Positions 51,930 through 60,491 of a stretch of DNA of 64,000 bases are shown here, in pieces. The translations under genes were made by a program, and so were the position numbers. This stretch comes from Planctomycetota bacterium. GTDB taxonomy: Bacteria; Planctomycetota; UBA8108; UBA1146; JAJFFE01. Within the stretch, counting starts at the first letter, position 1. Every line of letters begins with the position of its first letter. The DNA is taken from assembly GCA_021776775.1 (NCBI GenBank), contig JAJFFE010000245.1, forward strand, positions 1-64,000, given 5' to 3'. The notes below the pieces were generated by a model. That model worked only from the letters and a program-made list of their open reading frames with translations, was not told the DNA's origin and searched no databases.

Positions 51930-52039
51930 AGCGGAGCGGGCTCACGAGTGTCTTGCGCCGGGACCGAGCTTGTGTCGCGACCGGGGCTCGCGTATACGAA
52001 GAGGTCGCCACTACCGCTCCCGATTTGTTAGGACTGACG

Positions 52040-52801
52040 ATGAACTTGCCGGCGCAGTGCGTAGCGATGTTGTGGGTCTCGCTGACCCTGGTTGCTCCTT
52101 CGATCCACGCTGGGACGATCACGGTCACCGCGGACGGGGTCGCGAAGGCTCCGCTCGTCACCGTCGAGCTGAGTTTCAGCGTCGCCGGAGAAGATACGAT
52201 GGCGCTCGATGCGTTCAAGAGCTTCAAGGCTGCGAAGACGCGGGGCCTGAAGGCGATTCAGTCGCTCGAAATTGAAGGTCTTGCGGTACATCCTGCGGGG
52301 TTGGAGTTTGGTCCGGTGGCTCAGAACGCCAATGTCATGATGATGGCCGGCGGAGGGATGCCGGACTCAGCGACCAAGCTATCGATCCGAGAGACCTTGC
52401 GGGTCACCGTGCCGATGTTCGGATTGTCAGGGGAGGAGGCCATGACCCTTCTCGGTGAAGTGACCGACACCGCGATCGAGTCCGGGATGAAGCCGGCGGG
52501 CGGCGAGCCACGGAACCCCGAGATGTTGTTCATCACTCTGATGGCGGGGGGCCAACCCGACGACATGGCTACTCCGTTCGCAACCACGAAGAGCGGCGAC
52601 CAGCAGGCGCTTCGCCGCGCCGCGCACGCGGCTGCTTTGAAGGCGGCCCGTCAAATGGCTACCGGCTTGGCCGAGTTGAGCGGTACCAGTATCGGTAGCG
52701 TCGACTCGATCGAAGTAGAGGTCTCTGGCAAGTTCGAACTGGTCGGCGAGAGCCAAGTTTCTTGTCGGGCCAAGCTCAAGGTCGTTTTCACGACAGAGTG
52801 A
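52040..52801 (+). CDS. SIMPL (DUF541) domain protein, exported
   Basis: The ATG at 52040 has AGGA six bases upstream and opens a signal peptide (VAMLWVSLTLVAPSIHA). The 253-residue protein follows the SIMPL/DUF541 pattern: ITVTADGVAKAPLVTVELSF at the start, FKSFKAAKTRGLKAIQSLEI, and the helix LRRAAHAAALKAARQMATGLAEL followed by strands SVDSIEVEVSG and SCRAKLKVVFTTE. The fold assembles into oligomers in the periplasm or outer membrane; its function in bacteria is poorly defined. A glycine/methionine-rich insert (VMMMAGGGMP) is unusual. A second SIMPL protein is encoded at 58.4 kb. Confidence 0.82.
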   Translation: MNLPAQCVAMLWVSLTLVAPSIHAGTITVTADGVAKAPLVTVELSFSVAGEDTMALDAFKSFKAAKTRGLKAIQSLEIEGLAVHPAGLEFGPVAQNANVMMMAGGGMPDSATKLSIRETLRVTVPMFGLSGEEAMTLLGEVTDTAIESGMKPAGGEPRNPEMLFITLMAGGQPDDMATPFATTKSGDQQALRRAAHAAALKAARQMATGLAELSGTSIGSVDSIEVEVSGKFELVGESQVSCRAKLKVVFTTE

Positions 52802-52816
52802 TTCGCAGTGACAATG

Positions 52817-52863
52817 ACAACGGCCGATCTCGAAACGCGAGGCGTTTCGGAATCGACCGTTGT
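52817..52863. terminator. Bidirectional terminator-like hairpin between convergent genes
   Basis: ACAACGGCCGATCTCGAAAC-GC and its partner (52842-52863) form a 22-bp stem with three mismatches around the loop GAG, flanked by TGTTT on the plus side. It lies 16 bases after the SIMPL stop and about 85 bases before the DUF3179 stop, so it can serve both convergent genes. Confidence 0.6.
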
Positions 52864-52948
52864 TGTTTGCGGGCGCTATCGCGCTCGTTCACGATGTGAC
52901 CCGCTGTCACGCTGAACGTGTCACGCACCAGTGATGGCTTAGTGTTGG

Positions 52949-54553
52949 CTAGTACACGTGTCGTTGCGACGGAGCTGGCTCGGGTGCGACGTACGTGTCA
53001 CCGCTCGGATAGAAGCCGTGCCATTCGTCGAGTAACCACATAGTCGCGGGCAGAGGGCGCATCTTGCGGCTGCTGTCCAAGCTCACGCTCGTCGGTTGCC
53101 CGAGGATCGGATCCCACGCCTGTCCGTGATCGTCGACAAACTGTTGCCCGTCCCAGCGGAAATTGGCGCCGTCGCGGATCCACGCGGTTCCGTTCATAGC
53201 GTTGCGATCGAAGAAGACGACGACGTCTTCTTCTCCAACGCGGTCGTGGACCACTCGCAGTCGCGCGAGGTCCTCGATGCGATACAGCTTGGTCGCAGCG
53301 TTCTGTCCGACGGAGAGACCAAAGTCGACCATACGATGATCGTTAAACGCGTACGTTCCCATGAAGCCCGAAGCGCGCTCGCCCTCGAGAACGAGTGATT
53401 TGGGGTGCGCTTGCTTCCACCGAGACCACGAGGTCACCACGCTCGACAAGAACTCGAGCTGGCCGCCTTTCAACTCTCCTTTGACGCACTCGCCGGTGGT
53501 ATGAACCCATAGCGAGTTCGTACCGCGGTCGTACATGACGAACGAGTTTCGGTAGAGCACGCCCTCGTGCCCGAACTCCAGAACGCGATCACCTTGTTGG
53601 CGGCCATACACGATGGCCGTTTGGCACAGCGGTCACCAGGAGACGGCGATCGGCGTCGTTGCGCAAACGTCGTTGACGAGTTCGTGGCGACCCATGACGG
53701 CGATCGGGTACGCGCGAGCCTCTCCGTTCAAGACCACTCCGATCACCGGCTCATCTCCCTCGAGCTTGGCATCTCTAGCGTGGCTCATGTTCGGCGAGTC
53801 GAGAACCTCGAATCGGTCGCGCGGAACTGCTCGGCGCGCGGCCGCGTCGTAGTCGCCTTCTTTGTCATTGATGTCGCGGACCGCCGGAGGCGCCGGTCGG
53901 TCGCGCGATTCCCGATTGCCTCCGTCGTCCCCCTCGTCCCCGTCGCCGCGCAGACGGTTGAGTGCTTCCATTCGTTGGTCGAATTCTTCCGTCGAAACCC
54001 AACCGTCTCGATCACGATCCACCGCGCGGAAGAGTCGTTCGAAGAAGTCCTCGTCCGCGTCGCCGAGTCGGCTCGATGCGTATTCGATGAACTCTCTCTT
54101 GGATCGCGCCCCTTCCGGCTTGGGTTGTGCCGCGGTGGTTGGGGCGACCTCGGTGGCTGGTGCGCTCGATCGCTGCATCGCCTGAAACAGCTTGTCGAAC
54201 TCTTCTCGAGAGACGGAGCCGCTCTGGTCCGAGTCGAGTGCCGCGAAGACCCGTCCGAGGAAGCTGGTATGACCAAGCGCCTCTTTCGAAGCGGGAGAGT
54301 CCGGTTCGTCGGGGGTGGCTCGCACGAGTTGTAACGCTTCGCGTCGGCGTTCGAACTCCGTTGCCGATACCGTGCCGTCGTGGTCTCGATCGACCGCGTC
54401 AAACAGACGCTCCAGGAGTTTGGGGTCGTCGGTGCCGAGTCGACCTGCCGCGTACTCGAGGAACTCCTTCTTGGTGCGCGATCCATCGTCGCTCTGCGCT
54501 CCGGCGGGGGCTGTGAGCAGGATGATTGAAGCGAGTATGGCGTACTTGGGCAT
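52949..54553 (-). CDS. EF-hand and DUF3179 protein with in-frame TGA (candidate selenoprotein)
   Basis: The ORF track shows two pieces (53633..54706 and 52949..53611) in the same frame, separated only by TGA at 53633-53635. From ATG 54553 the joined product has 534 residues. It has a signal peptide (YAILASIILLTAPAGAQ), EF-hand loops at about 55-66 (DRDHDGTVSATE), 107-118 (DSDQSGSVSREE) and 179-190 (DRDRDGWVSTEE), and then a DUF3179 domain (PVIGVVLNGEARAYPI...). The TGA is codon 307 in AVSW-*-PLCQTAIVYG. DUF3179 proteins have Cys here (W-CPLC), so the product would carry a U-x-x-C redox motif. The domain continues intact (LEFGHEGVLYRNSFVMYDRG). A SECIS-like hairpin follows the TGA. The alternative is a pseudogene with one nonsense mutation. 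Sec insertion is inferred, not proven. Confidence 0.75.
53601..53635 (-). promoter_or_regulatory. Candidate bacterial SECIS element after in-frame TGA
   Basis: On the minus strand TGA (53635-53633) is followed by 13 bases and then CGGCCAT-CGTGT-ATGGCCG, a perfect 7-bp stem with a 5-base loop whose second base is G. The loop begins 20 bases after TGA. Published rules for bacterial SECIS (stem of 4-16 bp, loop of 3-14, G in the first two loop bases, loop 16-37 bases from UGA) are all satisfied. SelB binding is untested. Confidence 0.6.
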
Positions 54554-54787
54554 GGTGAAGGTCCGTCTCGCGAGGACTATTGGCCCCGGTTGGAGTGAAG
54601 ACGAAAGCGTCGGCATTATGCACACTTCACCTCGCTCGGCCGTCGTTGGAACTCTTCCGTATCGACCGGGCCGCGGCGACGCGCGTGCAAAACAATGTCG
54701 CTCCAACGCCCGAGCGCGGCGAACGTATCCCTGTTTCCGGCCGGCGTGTTTGTGGCGTCAACGTCTGGGCCTCCCAACCGATAACCA

Positions 54788-57700
54788 GTGAGGGCGACCG
54801 TGTTTCCGATCTCTTTACTTGCGAACTCCGCGTTGGCGAAGACCGTATTTTTCAAAGAAGTGTCCACGACCAACGGCGAATGCTTGCCGCACGGTCGGTC
54901 CTGGCGATGGCTCCGGGCGATGGTCGTTCTCGGGCTGTCGTGCGTGGGGATCAGTTCGCTGTCGGCGCAAGCGGATAGGGCTGGGCTCAACTTCGCGGTA
55001 GACGCGGATCTCCCGCCGATGGTCCGATCGGAACGAATCACCCCGGGCATGCAGTCACTGCTCAACGAGAGGGACGCGGATCTCGATCGTTTGAAGTCCA
55101 GTACCGGAGTCGACTGGTGGGTGCGTTTCAATGAGGACACTCGGACGGCCCGGATCGCGTTGGCGGCGGCGGCCCCCGTGGCTCCCGGTGTCGTCGAAAG
55201 CGACGCGGACCTGTTTGCCCTGGCCGACGAGTTCTTGTCTCGACACGGATCCCTGTTCGGAACCGACGACACGACGATACGACCGTACCGGGTGCGCCGT
55301 TCTCAACAGCGTAGGATCGTTCAATACCAGCAAGTCGTCAGTGGCTTCCTCGCTCCGCAATCGGTCGTCAGCGTTGTCTTCTTTCAGCGTCCCGAAGCGC
55401 TCGTCCTGAGCCGCGTCGACGCGCGCGTCTTCCCTGGATTGTCCGAGGAACAGCTCGCTCTCGAACTCGACGAGTCGAGTGCCCGAGGCGTCGTTGTGCA
55501 GAAGTACGGCGCGGGCCGCATCGTCGAATTTGCCCCGACGCGCTTGGAGATTGTCCCTGGGACTGGCGAGAAGGGCGCGCCGGTGGGGCGTCTTGCGTAC
55601 CGTTTTCAGGTGCAGCTCGTTTCGGAGAGTACGCCGATTCATCGGGCCGTCTGGATCGATTCGGAAGACGGCGCCATTCTCGGCGTCAAGGAGCTCGTGC
55701 ACCACGGCGGATTGAGTGGCAACGTCTCCGGATGGGCCACGCCCGGGCTGCAGTCCGATATATCCACGAACCCAGAGACGCTCCAGTCGATACCCGGCCT
55801 CACGGTTAGTGTGCCCGGTGTGGGCAGCGACGTGACCGATAGCAACGGAGCGTTCTCCATTCCCTACAGCGGCACCGGTTCCGTCACGGCCAATCTGTCG
55901 CTTCTCGGGCCGTGGGTCAACGTGAACAACGACTCCGGCTCGGACGCCGTCGTCTCCGGGACGATCACCCCCGGGGCGGGTGCGTCCTTCGTGTTCAACC
56001 CCACGTCGTCGGCGCTCGACACCGCTCAAGTGAACGCGATGATCCACACAAACTTGGTGCACGAGTTCATCAAGGACATCGACCCTACCTTTACTTCGCT
56101 CGACTACTCCATGCCCTGCAACGTCAACATCGACGATGAGTGTAATGCGTTCTACTTCAACGGCACGATCAACTTCTTCCTGGCCGGGGGCGGATGTGCG
56201 AACAGTTCATACTCGACTGTGATCTACCACGAATACGGCCACGCTGTCATCGACGCCGCCTATCCGTTTGGACCCACCGGTTCGTACCATGAGGGGATTG
56301 CCGACGTTTGCACGTTCACACTGACCGGCGATCCTCGCATTGGACTCGGGTTCGAAGGCGGCTTCTCGGTGATCCGCAACGTCGACACTCAAGACGTGTC
56401 CTATCCCGCGGGGCTAACCTCCCCAATCCATATTGGCGGTCTCATGATTGGCGGGGCATTCTGGGACACGCTGGAAGCGCTCGAGTCGACCGTCGGTACG
56501 GCGCAAGCTCTCGACCTCTGTCGGGACTACTTCTTGTTCCACATGGACTTCTTGACCGGGCAGATCTCTCCTGAGTTGACGATTGACGTACTGACGGTCG
56601 ATGACGACGACGGCAACTTGCTCAACGGAACGCCGCACTGGACCGAGATCAACCAAGGGTTCTCCGCGCACGGCTTGCCGGGTCCGGATCTCGACTTCAT
56701 CGTCATGGATCACACTCCGGTTTCGGACACGCTTCCCGACGCGATCGATCCGGTCGTGCTGGTGACGGCGGTGCCGACCTTGACGCCAGGGCTCGACGAG
56801 ATGCAGTTGCGGTATCGCGTCGGCTTGTCGGGAGCGTTCACCACCGTCGATATGCTGCCGACGGCGGTGCCCAATCAGTACACCGCGAACCTTCCCGCCG
56901 TGTCCGCCCCGAACGTCGTTCAGTACTACCTCTACGCCGAAGATGGTGGGGGTAACGTTGAGCTTCTTCCGGAAACGGGATCGCAAGCGCCGTTCTCGTT
57001 CCTCGTCGGTGAAGTCGTGTCCCTGTATTCGGAGCCGGTCGGCACTACGGACGCCGGTTGGGTTCACGTCGAGCTGGCCACTCAGGATGACTGGCAGCGA
57101 GGCTTTCCGAACGAAGAGCAGGACAACGCGTGGGATGCGCTCACCGCTCCCTCGTCTCCGTTCGTCTGGGGTAACGATCTGAACCCATCGGGTTGGAACG
57201 GTGACTACCAGAACGACGTCTCGAACTGGCTCGAGTCGCCGAGCGTCGATTGTTCGGGTCAGGACGCGGTCTACTTGCGCTTGAAGCGTTGGCTGACCGT
57301 GGAGGAGGGAATCTACGACCAAGCCCGAATCCAAGTCGACGGTACGCAGATCTGGACGAACCCGGTAAGCGGTCATCTCATCGACGATCAGTGGGTCTCC
57401 CTGATCTACGACATCACTTCATTGGCGGCCGGCGACTCGGACGTTCGAGTTCGATTCACGCTCGAGTCCGACGGGGGGCTCGTCTTCGGCGGCTGGAACA
57501 TCGACGATATCGAAATCGTCTCCGTCATCGATCCGGCGCTCTTCACTATGGAAGTACTCGACGCGGCGGGCGGAGTTGGAACCGTCAGCGACATGGTCGT
57601 CACGGCGACCAACGAAGACGAGTTGATCGGCTACAGCATCGCCGCGAGCTACGACACGACTCAGTTGACCTGCGTCGAGATCACCATCGACGGTACGGAC

Positions 57701-58264
57701 ATCGGCGGGTTGAATCCGGATTTCGTCTTTGCGACCGTCTTCGACGATGACGGCATCTGCGCCCTCGACGTTACGAAGGACTTCCTGGAGCTCGATCTCA
57801 TCCCCGTCGGCGTCGACATGACGTTCGGCCGCATGCGATTCGAGGTCGAACCCGGAACTCCCGTGGGTGTAACTAGCGAGGTTTCTCTGGGTCAGCAGCT
57901 CGGAACTCTTGCGTTGTCTACTGACATGACGAGGGCTGGCAGCATTGCCGTCGTTCCGTTGACGACGCCCGGGACCTTCACGGTCGAAGAGTCCGCAGCT
58001 CTCTTTCGCCGGGGGGATATCAACGGCGACGGCGGCGTTGACGTCACCGACGCGGTGGAAATCCTCGCCTACCTGTTCGTGATCGGGACCGAAACGCCAA
58101 CGTGTTTCGACGCGGCCGATGTCGATGATAGTGGCTCGTTAGAGGTGACCGACGCGGTCTACTTGCTCGAGTTCCTCTTCATCCTCGGCCCTGTGCCACC
58201 GGTCCCGTTCGACGTTCCCGGAGTCGATCCCACTGCGGACGGGTTGGAGTGCGATCTGCCGTAG
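54788..58264 (+). CDS. Secreted zinc metallopeptidase (M4/M36-like) with cohesin-like and dockerin-like domains
   Basis: The ORF begins at GTG 54788; the signal peptide (MVVLGLSCVGISSLSA) starts about 44 residues in, so GTG 54860 or ATG 54920 are alternative starts. Counting from 54788 (1158 residues), a fungalysin/thermolysin-type propeptide region comes first (about 60-310). The catalytic zinc motif is HEYGH (481-485), with the third ligand in YHEGIADV (Glu502). Further C-terminal are beta sandwiches, a MAM/carbohydrate-binding-like segment (VWGNDLNPSGWNGDYQNDVS), a cohesin-like domain (about 917-1060: GTVSDMVVTATNEDELIGYS) and two dockerin-like repeats (RGDINGDGGVDVTDAV, DVDDSGSLEVTDAV) with the tail GVDPTADGLECDLP. 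It likely degrades extracellular protein. It is divergent from the DUF3179 gene. Confidence 0.85.
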   Translation: MRATVFPISLLANSALAKTVFFKEVSTTNGECLPHGRSWRWLRAMVVLGLSCVGISSLSAQADRAGLNFAVDADLPPMVRSERITPGMQSLLNERDADLDRLKSSTGVDWWVRFNEDTRTARIALAAAAPVAPGVVESDADLFALADEFLSRHGSLFGTDDTTIRPYRVRRSQQRRIVQYQQVVSGFLAPQSVVSVVFFQRPEALVLSRVDARVFPGLSEEQLALELDESSARGVVVQKYGAGRIVEFAPTRLEIVPGTGEKGAPVGRLAYRFQVQLVSESTPIHRAVWIDSEDGAILGVKELVHHGGLSGNVSGWATPGLQSDISTNPETLQSIPGLTVSVPGVGSDVTDSNGAFSIPYSGTGSVTANLSLLGPWVNVNNDSGSDAVVSGTITPGAGASFVFNPTSSALDTAQVNAMIHTNLVHEFIKDIDPTFTSLDYSMPCNVNIDDECNAFYFNGTINFFLAGGGCANSSYSTVIYHEYGHAVIDAAYPFGPTGSYHEGIADVCTFTLTGDPRIGLGFEGGFSVIRNVDTQDVSYPAGLTSPIHIGGLMIGGAFWDTLEALESTVGTAQALDLCRDYFLFHMDFLTGQISPELTIDVLTVDDDDGNLLNGTPHWTEINQGFSAHGLPGPDLDFIVMDHTPVSDTLPDAIDPVVLVTAVPTLTPGLDEMQLRYRVGLSGAFTTVDMLPTAVPNQYTANLPAVSAPNVVQYYLYAEDGGGNVELLPETGSQAPFSFLVGEVVSLYSEPVGTTDAGWVHVELATQDDWQRGFPNEEQDNAWDALTAPSSPFVWGNDLNPSGWNGDYQNDVSNWLESPSVDCSGQDAVYLRLKRWLTVEEGIYDQARIQVDGTQIWTNPVSGHLIDDQWVSLIYDITSLAAGDSDVRVRFTLESDGGLVFGGWNIDDIEIVSVIDPALFTMEVLDAAGGVGTVSDMVVTATNEDELIGYSIAASYDTTQLTCVEITIDGTDIGGLNPDFVFATVFDDDGICALDVTKDFLELDLIPVGVDMTFGRMRFEVEPGTPVGVTSEVSLGQQLGTLALSTDMTRAGSIAVVPLTTPGTFTVEESAALFRRGDINGDGGVDVTDAVEILAYLFVIGTETPTCFDAADVDDSGSLEVTDAVYLLEFLFILGPVPPVPFDVPGVDPTADGLECDLP

Positions 58265-58435
58265 CGCTTCGTGCGCGAGTTCGGGTTTGTTTCAAACCCG
58301 TTTTTGCCACCAACGGCTCGCCGTCGTGAATTCTGCACGTTTCTGATTCCCTGATCCTTGGCAGTCGCCACAATGGGGCCGGATCTCTTTCGGATATTCG
58401 GCCTCGCTTGGAGGCTGCCAGGGATTGGGAGTCAC

Positions 58436-59896
58436 GTGCCGATTCGAGCCTTGTACTTCTTCGTCACCATATTTCTCGCGCTCAGCTCGTTGTCCACTCG
58501 CGCGATCGCCGAGATACCGCAGATCTTGGTCAAGGGCGTCGGCGAAGCGTCGGCCCCCACCACTGGCTTTACCATGACGATCGCGGTCACGGGGTTGGCC
58601 AAGACGCTGGGCGACGCTCGGGAAGAGTACGAAACCGAGCTTCGACAGGTGACCGATGCGGCGAAGGCACTGTCCGAAGAGAGTCTTGACATCGAGCGAG
58701 GAAGTCCGGTGTTCGCGGTCGTCCCACCCGGCCGGCGGACCAGCTCCCGGCAACCGGCTCAGACGACCCAGTTCTCGGTCTCCGAAGAAGTGCTGTTCCG
58801 CAGCGCCGCCGACGCCGATCCAGCGAGTCTTCTCACATCCGCCACTGCTCTGCTCGACGGCCTTGCCGATCGAGACGTCGTGGGTTGCAAGTGGCAAGAC
58901 GCGCAGGGGTACTTTTCGTCATCGAACATCAACGACGCTCGGTCCACCGCAAAGCGGTACGTCCCCGACTTGTTTCACACGCTCGATTTCGAAGCGGACG
59001 ATGAGGAGGAACTCGAGCGCCGTGCTACTCGGGCGGCAATTGCCAAGGGGCGGGCCGAGGCCACGCGCCTGGCCGAGCTGGTCGGGGTCAAGCTGGATAC
59101 CGGACTCCACTTCTCGACCAAGAAGTTGCGGGTGCATTGGGATCGGTCGTCGAAGACGATCAAGTGCACGGTCGACGTTGATGTACGCTTTTCGATCGAG
59201 GGAGACGGGTGGGAGACGGACCGTACGGTCTCGGCCAGCGGCGACGGCAGTGTCGCCGGTACTCCGGACTTCGTGGCTATCTCGGTCGTCAATCGCAGTG
59301 GTGGCGAGTCGTCGCAGCGTTTGGTCGAGACCCTGGGCAAGCGACTGCGTCTATTGGAAAAAGTGTTGGCTGGCCTCGACCTGACGCACGCTCCGATTGA
59401 ATCGACCGGTGTCGTCCTCTACGCACGCCGGCGAGGCAACGAAACCCATCCGCAGACGCGGCGATTCGAAAGCATGGCCGAGCACCTGGGGATCTACGGC
59501 CCGGCAAAGGGCGATCTCTCCGCCGGCGAAGTCCTCGAGGCCCGCATCGACGGCGTGGCGGGGCGCGATCTGTCCGAGGTCTTGGATATTCACACCGCAG
59601 TGATCGATGAGCTGCTCGAAACTGAGCTTCTGGTCATGACCTCGAACGCTCCACAAGGAGCCGTTCCGATGGCGGACGTCGGGTACGGTATGCGGGCGAC
59701 TGCGGACAAAGAAGACGAGGCTCTGGTACTCGCCATCAATTCGGCACGTAAACGGGCCGAAACCGCAGCCGAGCTACTCGGGCGAAAGCTCGGCCCCGTG
59801 GTTCAGGTGACGAGCAAGCGGCCGACCTGGTCAAACGGACCGGGTGAGTGTCGTTGCGAGGTTCATGTCGACCTCGTCTTCTCCATGGTTCCCTGA
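58436..59896 (+). CDS. Exported protein with two SIMPL (DUF541) domains
   Basis: GTG 58436 (GGGAG upstream) opens a signal peptide (ALYFFVTIFLALSSLSTRAI), giving 486 residues; the track start at 58358 adds 26 residues without an export signal. Two SIMPL-type units follow: first ILVKGVGEASAPTTGFTMTI...RATRAAIAKGRAEATRLAELVGVKL, second TVSASGDGSVAGTPDFVAIS...LAINSARKRAETAAELLGRKLG. Each has the V-G-G-A start and the repeated helix-strand unit of the family. Duplication in a single chain is uncommon for this usually ~240-residue family. It may form a ring in the periplasm. Confidence 0.8.
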   Translation: MPIRALYFFVTIFLALSSLSTRAIAEIPQILVKGVGEASAPTTGFTMTIAVTGLAKTLGDAREEYETELRQVTDAAKALSEESLDIERGSPVFAVVPPGRRTSSRQPAQTTQFSVSEEVLFRSAADADPASLLTSATALLDGLADRDVVGCKWQDAQGYFSSSNINDARSTAKRYVPDLFHTLDFEADDEEELERRATRAAIAKGRAEATRLAELVGVKLDTGLHFSTKKLRVHWDRSSKTIKCTVDVDVRFSIEGDGWETDRTVSASGDGSVAGTPDFVAISVVNRSGGESSQRLVETLGKRLRLLEKVLAGLDLTHAPIESTGVVLYARRRGNETHPQTRRFESMAEHLGIYGPAKGDLSAGEVLEARIDGVAGRDLSEVLDIHTAVIDELLETELLVMTSNAPQGAVPMADVGYGMRATADKEDEALVLAINSARKRAETAAELLGRKLGPVVQVTSKRPTWSNGPGECRCEVHVDLVFSMVP

Positions 59897-59949
59897 GAAG
59901 AACCCTCGGCGAGCGGCTTGCCGATCAGAGCGCGATGAACCGCGAGCGT

Positions 59950-60159
59950 CTAGGCTTTCGGCCGCTTGAAGAACGCGACGAGCGCACATGTGGAAGGCGG
60001 TAGGATTCCCAAGAGTCCTGCCCGAAAGATCGACTCGACCTTGATGAGCTCCCAGCCCTCAAGACCCCACTCGTCGAACATCTCGCCCGTCTCCGTCGGC
60101 ATTCCAGTCTTGGTCCAGCGATCCGTGTCGATGTTGACGATCTTGTATTCCCACGCCAT
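59950..60159 (-). CDS. DUF4177-like small protein
   Basis: A 69-residue protein beginning MAWEYKIVNIDTDRW and continuing FDEWGLEGWELIKVE, the conserved core of DUF4177 and related small proteins (WEYK-V...LN-LG-EGWELV). The C-terminal VAFFKRPKA is the usual last strand plus basic tail. It is a small alpha+beta protein of unknown function, probably cytoplasmic. The 412-residue ORF covering the same strand (59925..61163) is in another frame and is a shadow of the isomerase gene. Confidence 0.8.
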   Translation of the reverse strand: MAWEYKIVNIDTDRWTKTGMPTETGEMFDEWGLEGWELIKVESIFRAGLLGILPPSTCALVAFFKRPKA

Positions 60160-60491
60160 GGGGGGCTCTCTTTTCGTAACTCTGAATAGTTGGAGATGGA
60201 GTCGGCTGCTGTGGGATGGGTTCGTGGTAATTCTATTCTGCGTCCGAGTGCCGCAACGCGCAAGGACAGGGGGCCGTCAATCGTCTCGTAACCGGAGCGT
60301 GACATCGTCAAGCCCCGATCTTCGCTGTCGTCCCGGGGCACCCGCCGCGCAGAATTTCCAGAACAGACCTGACGTTCACGGTCGGCCGCGCTTATTGTCG
60401 CGGAACACCAACAGGGTTCTTGGGCGTGCTCCCAGCAGCGGAAGTTCCGCAATGCGCCCCTTCGGTAGTTCTCGCGCAGAGTAGGGCGACG
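60160..60491. other. Intergenic region between divergent genes
   Basis: These 332 bases between the divergent DUF4177 and isomerase-family genes hold no convincing gene. On the minus strand AGAATAGAATTACC near 60227-60241 could be a -10 region for the DUF4177 gene, but its -35 spacing is poor. I see no operator-like palindrome. Confidence 0.4.

Noticed and set aside
52949-53611. Separate 220-residue gene as suggested by the ORF track
   Set aside because: Its first residues (MYGRQQGDR) lie within a conserved strand of DUF3179, have no ribosome binding site, and continue in frame from the upstream ORF across one TGA.
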